Shown here: positions 58,087 through 64,000 of the stretch, in pieces
How the letters are laid out: every line of letters begins with the position of its first letter
Numbering within the stretch: the stretch's first letter is position 1
Assembly (NCBI GenBank): GCA_021847015.1
Contig: JAJZVW010000001.1
Location: forward strand, 62,001 to 126,000
Source: Pseudomonadota bacterium
GTDB lineage: Bacteria; Pseudomonadota; Alphaproteobacteria; Rhodospirillales; Magnetospirillaceae
Reading direction: 5' to 3'
DNA: 64,000 nucleotides
The notes under the pieces: generated by a model
What the model saw: the letters and a program-made list of their open reading frames with translations, nothing else
Database searches by the model: none
What the model was told of the DNA's origin: nothing
Translations under genes and position numbers: made by a program

Positions 58087-58460
58087 CCGCGAACCGCCTC
58101 GCCGATTGCCTCGACCATATGCTCGAAGCCACTCACTTGGCTTGTTCGTACATCGAAGGCATGAGCAAAGAGGAATTTTTCGCCGGCAAACGTACCCAGC
58201 AGGCGGTGATCATGAATCTCCTGATCATCGGCGAAGCGCCGACCAAATTGTTGAAAGACCACATCGACTTTCTTGACGCACACCCTGACGTTCCATGGAA
58301 AAACATGAAGGGAATGCGGAATTGAATCGCACACGGCTACTTCGAAATCAATCTCGACGTTGTGTGGGAAACGACGCAATCCGCTCTGCCGGACTTGCTC
58401 GCGGGATTGCCCGCTATCCGCGATGAAGCGGTTGCCAACAAGTCGAATGGCCACAGGTGA
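58083..58460 (+). pseudogene. HEPN (DUF86) toxin gene broken by an internal stop codon
   Basis: The first 80 residues match a DUF86 HEPN protein and end at TGA 58323-58325, after MKGMRN. Reading on in the same frame gives IAHGYFEINLDVVWETTQSA and a natural end at 58460, total 126 codons, the normal family length. The stop falls between the R and H of the catalytic R-x4-H motif (RNxIAH), so the product lacks the catalytic His. One change from an Arg codon (CGA) would explain it. Coupled to the MNT gene by ATGA. Confidence 0.85.
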
Positions 58461-58522
58461 TAAGACCGCGCAGCCGCACCACCTCGTCAAACTTGCTGTC
58501 ATCGACTCTGCCCGCGCGGTGA

Positions 58523-61500
58523 TCACGCGGTGCCCCGGATCAAATCGAGAAGTTCCTCTTCCGACAGTCGTCCGGACGCTTCGGCGCCTTCCAGCAAGGC
58601 GTCGGCGAGATCGCGTTTGTGGCGGTGCAGGGCGACGATGCCTTCCTCGATGCTGTCCTTGACGATCAGCCGATAGATGGTGACCGGGCGCTGCTGGCCG
58701 ATGCGGTGGGCGCGATCGGAGGCCTGGTCCTCGACCGCCGGATTCCACCACGGATCCAGGTGGATGACGTAGTCGGCGGCGGTGAGGTTCAGACCGAAGC
58801 CCCCGGCCTTCAGGCTGATCAGGAACAGTTCGCCCTCGCCGGCCTGGAACGCCGCCACCCGCTTCTCGCGCTCGCGTGCCGGAGTCGAGCCATCCAGGTA
58901 CTGGTAGGAGATTCCGGCCGCGTCGAGGGCGGCGCGGACCTTGTCCAGATGGCCGACGAACTGGCTGAACACCAGGGCACGGTGGCGCCCCTCGCGCAGT
59001 TCTGCCACCAGTTCCATCAGCGCGTCCAGCTTGGCCGCCGGCACGCCGGTCTCGGGGGCGGCCAGGGCGGGATGGCAGCATGCCTGGCGCAGTTTGGTGA
59101 TTTCCGCCAGGATGTGGATGCGTGTGCGCTCGCCGCCTGCGTCCTCAAGCCGTTCGAGGGCACGGCGGCGCAGCGCCTCGTAGAAGGCGCGCTCCTCCTC
59201 GTCCCGCTCGATCAGTATCGTCTGTTCGGTACGAGGCGGAAGTTCGGCCAGGACGGCGGCCTTGGTACGGCGCAACAGGAACGGGCGGACCAGCGCCTTC
59301 AGCGCGGCCTTGGCATGGGGGTCGCCATCGCGTTCGATGGGGGTGGAGAAGCGTTTGCCGAAGGCCTCGCGGCTGCCCAGCAGGACAGGATTGACGAAGC
59401 GAAATATGCTCCACAATTCGTCGAGATCGTTCTCGACCGGAGTGCCTGTCAGCGCCAGCCGCAAAGCCGCCTTCAGGCGTTGACTGGCCTTGGCGCGCTG
59501 GGTGTCGGGGTTCTTGATCGCCTGGGCCTCGTCGAGCACGGCCATCGCCCAGGAAATGGTGGCCAGCCTATCCTCTTCCCGCGCCAGCAAGCCGTAGGAG
59601 GCGATCAGCACGTCGCCGGGTCCGAGCGATTTCAGCGTCTCGCCGCGATCACCGGTTTCGGCCAAACGGAGTGCCTTCAAGGATGGGGCGAAGCGCGACA
59701 GTTCGGTTTCCCAGTTGCCGCATACCGACGTGGGGGCCACCACCAGAACCGGCCCCTCGGCCGCCTTGGTCATCATCACCGCGATGGCCTGCACCGTCTT
59801 GCCCAGGCCCATGTCGTCGGCCAGCAGGGCGCCGGCACCCCAGCGACCCAGCCGGCACATCCAGGCAAAGCCCTCCATCTGGTATTCGCGCAAATCGGCA
59901 GCGAATCCAGCGGGAAGGCGGGGCTGCCAGTTTTCGGCCTCGTCCAGGCGGCGGGTGAAGTCTTTCCACCTGGCATCGGCCTTCAGCGAGGCGGCCCCCT
60001 CCAGCACGTCGCGCACAGCCATCCCTGCCACGGTGGGGATCTTCATGCCGTCGCCCAGGCGGCGCAGGCGCTCCAACTGCTGCCGGAAATGGCGGTCCAG
60101 CGCGATGAACCCGCCGTCGTCCAGCGGCATGAAGCGCCCCTGCATCCGATCCAGGCGCGACAGCAGGTCCTTGAGATCAAGGACCAGATCCTCGTCGATA
60201 GCCACCGAACCGCCCAGGGCGAACCAGTTCTCCGCCCCTTTTACGCTGGCCTTGAACCGCTTGGCCGAGGCTTCGCCGCGCAGGGTGAATTTCTTTCCCT
60301 CCGGCCATTCCAGGGACGGATGGGTGGGCAGGGACTGAAGCTCGGCCAGGAAATCCAGGCAGGACAGCAGGTCGTCGAGCATCCATTCTGGGCCGTCTCC
60401 ACCCAGGCTGGGACAGGATTCGGCCAGGGCGCGAGCTTGGCGTTTCTCGGCGTCGAGATCGCGGCGCACGCGTTGCGTTCCCACCGCCACCAATCGCCCG
60501 CCTATGCCGGGCAGGAAGTGGGGGCCTTGCGCCCCCGCCGGGCGAACCATCAGCGATACCTTCAATCCATCGCCCAGCGGCAGCAGCCGCACCACCGGGG
60601 CGGGGTCTCCCTCCGATGCGGCGACGTCCTCGATGTCGGCGGTGTCGATGCGTAGCGGCAGGGCGGGCGCCTGGGCGCGGGTCAGGGCGACCAAACGGTT
60701 GCGGGCGGATTTCGGCACGACGATGCCCTGTTCCGACAGAATGGCTGCGGCCTCGACCGCTTTTTCGTCGACCACCACAACACGCCAGCGCCCGGGAGCT
60801 TCGACCTCGATGAAGGCGCCGGGGCGCTCGGCGGCATGGGACAGTGTCAGGCGGAAGCCGCTTCCACTCGCGGACAGCACCAGTTCCGGCCGCCCCTCCA
60901 CCAGTTCCACCGACTGGGTCGGGGTCATCGCGTCGAACACCCGTGGATGGCCGATCAGCGCCGGCAGGGTCCGATCCGCCAGACATTCGAAATGCTCCTG
61001 GCCATAGCCATGCCAGCCATCGACGGACCGATGGATGGTACGGGCGGCGCGGCGGTCGAAGTCGTCCAGGTAGTCGAGCTTGGGGTCGCCTTGCTGCAGG
61101 CGCTTCAGGGACACGGCGCGGCCGGCGCTCCAGCCGCGTGCCTGAAGCGATTGCTCTAGCGGCTGGATATATCCGGATGCCTGTTCCACCTGCCAGACCA
61201 GTCGCTTGGTCTTGGCCGCCGGTTCGGGCTGGGCCGGTCTGGCGGGATGGAGCATGGCCTCGATGCTCTCCAGCGCCCGCTCCCACGCTGCCTTGACGGC
61301 GATCATAGCGGTGAAGCGGAAGAGCACCTCCCGCTCGGGGCGGGCGAGCCAGGCGCGATAGGGGGCCGGATCGGGGGCGACGCGCTCCAGCGCCTCGGCC
61401 AGCATGCCGGCCGCCAGCGGCATCGTCGGTTCGATCTTGCGGAACAGGGGGATGAAGGTCTTGGCGGCAAGCCTCCGGGCGATGTCCGGATCGACCAGCA

Positions 61501-62605
61501 CGGCGGCCACCGCCAGCAGGCCGGTGCTGAACGGTGGAAGATGGGGCATCATCCCCAGCGTCGCCACGCCCGACTGCACGATCTCGCGTGCCGCCGCCTG
61601 CTTGTTGCGGGCCATTTCCAACAGGGCGCGAATGGCGAACAGGCCGAGATGCGCTTCCTTGGTTTCCGACAAGGCTTCGATTTCGGGATGCAGTGCGGCA
61701 TCGTCGGCGGCCAGCAGGGCACAGAGATGCAGCAGGCCCATATAGCCGGGCAGCCCGCCTTTCCGCTTGCGGGTGGCCTTGCGGTGCAGTTTCAGCGCGT
61801 CGGAGAACAACTGGACCGATGGGGCGACGTCGCCTGACAGCAGCGCATGAGCAGCGGCGAAGGCTACCGGCATGTCGGCCTGGATGTCGCCGGGAGCGGT
61901 GGCGACGGTCTCGGCCAAGCGCGACAGTTTTCCGCTCAGGACGTCAAAATCGACGACCATGGGGAAGGCGACGCCGCGCAGGCCGGCATCACCGCGGCAC
62001 AGATCCATCAGTTCGGCGTAATCCGAGCTGGCGGTTCCGGTGGCGATCCACCAATCGGCCTTGGCCCGCAGGATGGCGTATTGAAACGTGCGGGTGCGCG
62101 AGGCCAGCCACTCCGCCCCCACCACGACGCCGACGAAATGTTGGTCGAAGACCGGAGGTGCGGCGCGGTAGGTCCGCTTCCTGTGAAGTTCCGTCGCCTG
62201 CCGATACGCGTCCTCGTCGTTGAGCAGCACGGCAAGGCGCTGCCAGCGCAACGTATTGACCTCCATCACCCGCCAATCCCAGCCACGCCTGTCGTCCTGC
62301 GGCAGGGTGACACGAATGGCGTCGACCTGCGCCGCACCGTCGGGCGAGGCCAGTGCCTCGACCGCCAGCGGATGAGCGATCTCGGGCATGCAGGCGAGTT
62401 CGTCGGTCAACAGCCCCTTACGTCGCAGATCTTCAAGCTCCGGCGTCAGCGTCTTGTTGGTCCAGGCCGGCGTGGTCAGGCGCAAGCGGTTGAGGCATTC
62501 CATGAACACCGTCTTGCCCGTCGCGGCGCCAATCAGCGCCTTCAGATGCAGGATGGCACGATGCTGTGGCGTCAACGAACGGAGAATAGAAGGCAGTGCT
62601 GTCAC
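58523..62605 (-). CDS. SNF2-family DEAD/DEAH-box helicase, 1360 aa
   Basis: SWI2/SNF2 ATPase core at about residues 900-1360: DDMGLGKTVQAIAVMM (Walker A), VLDEAQAIKNPDTQRA (DEAQ box), LTGTPVENDLDELWSIFRFVNP, ALVFSQFVGHLDKVRAAL, and SLKAGGFGLNLTAADYVIHLDPWWNPAVEDQASDRAHRIGQ. The first 900 residues are a large, mostly helical extension I do not recognise. It translocates on double-stranded DNA by family, remodelling DNA-bound proteins. GTG at 62605 is the most likely start, but no strong ribosome site precedes it. Lone minus-strand gene in the guaA island, flanked by toxin-antitoxin pairs. Confidence 0.88.
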   Translation of the reverse strand: MTALPSILRSLTPQHRAILHLKALIGAATGKTVFMECLNRLRLTTPAWTNKTLTPELEDLRRKGLLTDELACMPEIAHPLAVEALASPDGAAQVDAIRVTLPQDDRRGWDWRVMEVNTLRWQRLAVLLNDEDAYRQATELHRKRTYRAAPPVFDQHFVGVVVGAEWLASRTRTFQYAILRAKADWWIATGTASSDYAELMDLCRGDAGLRGVAFPMVVDFDVLSGKLSRLAETVATAPGDIQADMPVAFAAAHALLSGDVAPSVQLFSDALKLHRKATRKRKGGLPGYMGLLHLCALLAADDAALHPEIEALSETKEAHLGLFAIRALLEMARNKQAAAREIVQSGVATLGMMPHLPPFSTGLLAVAAVLVDPDIARRLAAKTFIPLFRKIEPTMPLAAGMLAEALERVAPDPAPYRAWLARPEREVLFRFTAMIAVKAAWERALESIEAMLHPARPAQPEPAAKTKRLVWQVEQASGYIQPLEQSLQARGWSAGRAVSLKRLQQGDPKLDYLDDFDRRAARTIHRSVDGWHGYGQEHFECLADRTLPALIGHPRVFDAMTPTQSVELVEGRPELVLSASGSGFRLTLSHAAERPGAFIEVEAPGRWRVVVVDEKAVEAAAILSEQGIVVPKSARNRLVALTRAQAPALPLRIDTADIEDVAASEGDPAPVVRLLPLGDGLKVSLMVRPAGAQGPHFLPGIGGRLVAVGTQRVRRDLDAEKRQARALAESCPSLGGDGPEWMLDDLLSCLDFLAELQSLPTHPSLEWPEGKKFTLRGEASAKRFKASVKGAENWFALGGSVAIDEDLVLDLKDLLSRLDRMQGRFMPLDDGGFIALDRHFRQQLERLRRLGDGMKIPTVAGMAVRDVLEGAASLKADARWKDFTRRLDEAENWQPRLPAGFAADLREYQMEGFAWMCRLGRWGAGALLADDMGLGKTVQAIAVMMTKAAEGPVLVVAPTSVCGNWETELSRFAPSLKALRLAETGDRGETLKSLGPGDVLIASYGLLAREEDRLATISWAMAVLDEAQAIKNPDTQRAKASQRLKAALRLALTGTPVENDLDELWSIFRFVNPVLLGSREAFGKRFSTPIERDGDPHAKAALKALVRPFLLRRTKAAVLAELPPRTEQTILIERDEEERAFYEALRRRALERLEDAGGERTRIHILAEITKLRQACCHPALAAPETGVPAAKLDALMELVAELREGRHRALVFSQFVGHLDKVRAALDAAGISYQYLDGSTPAREREKRVAAFQAGEGELFLISLKAGGFGLNLTAADYVIHLDPWWNPAVEDQASDRAHRIGQQRPVTIYRLIVKDSIEEGIVALHRHKRDLADALLEGAEASGRLSEEELLDLIRGTA

Positions 62606-62723
62606 GGAATCACCGGCGGCAAGTGGAAAGGGGCAAAGGTACCGCCTGCCCCGGGGCCGCACAAGCAAGGGGGGCGGCCAGATACGATGCCTGTGTGATG
62701 CCCAATTGATTCCAGCCATGATT

Positions 62724-62733
62724 GCATATATGC
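62724..62733. promoter_or_regulatory. Candidate toxin-antitoxin operator
   Basis: The palindrome GCATATATGC lies eight bases before the PIN-toxin ATG in an AT-rich patch. RHH antitoxins usually bind such short palindromes to repress their own operon. It also lies in the upstream region of the divergent helicase gene. Confidence 0.45.
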
Positions 62734-62740
62734 TGTCATC

Positions 62741-63160
62741 ATGATTCCCGTGGTGATCGACACCAACGTCTTCGTCGCCGCGCTCCGCTCCGGTGGAGGG
62801 GCGTCCCGTCAGGTGTTGCGGCGGGCGCTGGAGGGAGCCTATCGTCCGCTGTTTTCCAACGCCCTTTGGCTGGAATACGAGGATCTTCTGGCGCGCCCAG
62901 TATGGACGGAGGAAACCACGCCTGAGGAACGCGTTCAGGTGCTGGCAGCCCTTGCCGCGGCAGGTCGGTGGGTCAAAATCTACTACGGTTGGCGCCCCAA
63001 CCTGCGCGATGCAGGCGATGATCACCTGATCGAACTTGCCGTTGCCGGGTCCGCTCGCGCGGTGGTGACCCACAACATCCGTGACCTGCGCCACGCCGAG
63101 TTGCGCTGGCCCGACCTGCTGGTGTTGACCCCATCCGAATGTCTGGAGAAGTTCCGATGA
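62741..63160 (+). CDS. PIN-domain toxin of a toxin-antitoxin pair
   Basis: 139 residues of the COG1569 type: VVIDTNVFVAALRSGGGASRQVLR at the N-terminus, with conserved Asp, SNALWLEYEDLL with Glu, and RDAGDDHLIELAVAGSARAVVTHNIRDL with further acidic residues for a metal-dependent RNase site. All acidic positions appear intact. Its last bases overlap the antitoxin start (ATGA), toxin first. Confidence 0.9.
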   Translation: MIPVVIDTNVFVAALRSGGGASRQVLRRALEGAYRPLFSNALWLEYEDLLARPVWTEETTPEERVQVLAALAAAGRWVKIYYGWRPNLRDAGDDHLIELAVAGSARAVVTHNIRDLRHAELRWPDLLVLTPSECLEKFR

Positions 63161-63387
63161 GCACGGTGACCCTTCGCCTTCCCGACGATACCTGCCAACG
63201 CCTCAAGCAGCTTGCGGCCTCCCGCGGCATCAGCCTCAACAAGCTGATGGAAGAACTGGGCACAGCCGCCATCGCCGCGCACGACGCAGAAACCCGCTTC
63301 CACGCCATGGCGGCCGGCGCCGATCGCGAAAAGGCCCTGTCCATCCTGGACCGTCTCGACGCGAACGACCGCTCGAAGGCATCGTGA
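63157..63387 (+). CDS. Ribbon-helix-helix antitoxin
   Basis: 76 residues: STVTLRLPDDTCQRLKQLAASRGISLNKLMEELGTAAIAAHDAE is a CopG/Arc-like DNA-binding fold, followed by a C-terminal tail that would wrap the toxin. Overlap with the PIN gene gives tight coupling. Last gene before the right attachment repeat. Confidence 0.88.
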   Translation: MSTVTLRLPDDTCQRLKQLAASRGISLNKLMEELGTAAIAAHDAETRFHAMAAGADREKALSILDRLDANDRSKAS

Positions 63388-63481
63388 GGCATGGCGGCTG
63401 ACGGTAAATCTGACGGTAAGATCGATTTGCCAAGCCGAAGATCCGTGCAGCTTCAATGCTGTATCGTGGAACGAGACAATG

Positions 63482-63495
63482 GAGTGGGAGTGAGG
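63482..63495 (+). other. Putative attachment site attR
   Basis: GAGTGGGAGTGAGG, an exact copy of the guaA 3' end at 57201-57214, lying in non-coding sequence 94 bases after the antitoxin gene and just before the terminator and purT. Confidence 0.7.
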
Positions 63496-63508
63496 TCGTA
63501 ACATTGGG

Positions 63509-63528
63509 AAGGCGCCGCAAGGCGCCTT
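63509..63528 (+). terminator. Terminator, probably originally of guaA
   Basis: An 8-bp perfect stem AAGGCGCC/GGCGCCTT with a GCAA tetraloop, followed by CTTG. It lies 14 bases after attR. Without the island it would lie about 15 bases after the guaA stop codon, the right place for its terminator. Confidence 0.75.
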
Positions 63529-63623
63529 CTTGCTGTGCGGGCCAGGCACTTTGCGTTCGACCCCGCACCCCGGCTGCCGCTATAACACGGGCGCGACAAC
63601 CGAGGACGTGGGGGGGCTTCGAC

Positions 63624-64000
63624 ATGGCCGCCATTGCCAAGATTCTGCTGCTGGGTTCGGGCGAGCTGGGCCGGGAATTCGTGATTTCCGCCAAGCGTCT
63701 GGGGGCGCACGTGGTGGCGTGCGATGCCTATGCCGGGGCGCCGGCCATGCAGGTGGCGGACGAGGCGGACGTGTTTTCCATGCTGGACGGAGCGGCGCTG
63801 GCGGCGGCCATCGACAGGCACAAGCCCGACCTGATCGTCCCCGAGGTGGAGGCCATCCGCACCGAGGTCCTGAAGGATTACGAGGACCGGGGCCTCACCG
63901 TGGTTCCCTCGGCGCGGGCGACGCTGATGACCATGAACCGCGACCGCATCCGCGAGGTGGCGGCCGCCGAGCTGGGCCTGCCCACCTCGAAATACCTCTA
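63624..64000 (+). CDS. purT: Formate-dependent GAR transformylase PurT (cut by window end)
   Basis: The first 125 residues are present: [50 protein letters not shown] and [57 protein letters not shown], the ATP-grasp N-terminus of PurT (about 390 residues when complete). It uses formate and ATP to formylate GAR in purine synthesis. The formate may come from PurU, encoded at 984. Originally next to guaA, now separated by the island. Confidence 0.95.
   Translation, partial: MAAIAKILLLGSGELGREFVISAKRLGAHVVACDAYAGAPAMQVADEADVFSMLDGAALAAAIDRHKPDLIVPEVEAIRTEVLKDYEDRGLTVVPSARATLMTMNRDRIREVAAAELGLPTSKYL

Overview
The window is GC-rich, densely coded chromosomal DNA of an alphaproteobacterium. A Rhodospirillales, Magnetospirillum-like host is the best guess, but this rests on gene content, not on a database search: DivK and CckA with a CtrA-type box, flagellar genes in the flgBC-fliEQR-flhB-cckA order, a phasin, an SHP/DHC haem-protein operon, a P1B-5 ATPase with a hemerythrin tail, and an ATP12 chaperone.

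Layout. 1-6.7 kb: DivK, a DUF423 membrane protein, PurU, an acidic orphan, two tandem Crp/Fnr regulators and a three-gene envelope operon (YqjD-like, YqjE/holin-like, DUF3618). 6.7-11.7 kb: cytochrome c2, a glutamate-racemase homologue lacking its first catalytic cysteine, an orphan, a quinone oxidoreductase, a phasin and a dihaem cytochrome c peroxidase. 11.7-18.9 kb: a PepSY/response regulator/kinase operon divergent from an electron-transfer operon (42-aa membrane peptide, cytochrome b, SHP, DHC, P1B-5 ATPase), followed by a second unit (26-aa peptide, cytochrome b). Both units carry the same 11-bp-periodic operator. 19-27.8 kb: CBS protein, Hsp20, and flagellar genes on both sides of a perfect CtrA box, ending in cckA. 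28-41.5 kb: recA, a DegP-type protease, rarA, a TPR glycosyltransferase-like protein, rluC, PEBP, a HAD phosphatase, AsmA, ATP12 and an anion permease. 41.5-47 kb: TetR/HPP pair with a perfect operator, a TPR protein, and a sulfur-relay cluster (DsrE-like, RHH, two TusA, nitroreductase). 47-57.2 kb: amidase, ABC-F ATPase, fused oxoprolinase, MscS channel and guaA.

Island. The 3' end of guaA is repeated (14 bp) 6.3 kb downstream, directly before a hairpin terminator and purT. Between the copies lie an MNT/HEPN pair whose HEPN gene is broken by a stop codon in its active-site motif, a 1360-aa SNF2-family helicase, and a PIN/RHH toxin-antitoxin pair. No integrase is present. This looks like a small degenerate genomic island in the guaA attachment site.

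Repeats. Three interspersed families are visible. Family A (about 104 bp, 11-bp terminal inverted repeats) begins exactly on the TGA stop codon of the preceding gene in all three copies. Family B is an 85-bp near-perfect inverted repeat with a shortened second copy, also ending on a stop codon. Family C is a MITE-like element of 144 bp with 18-bp terminal inverted repeats and a 10-bp flanking duplication. No rRNA, tRNA, CRISPR array or intact transposase was seen.
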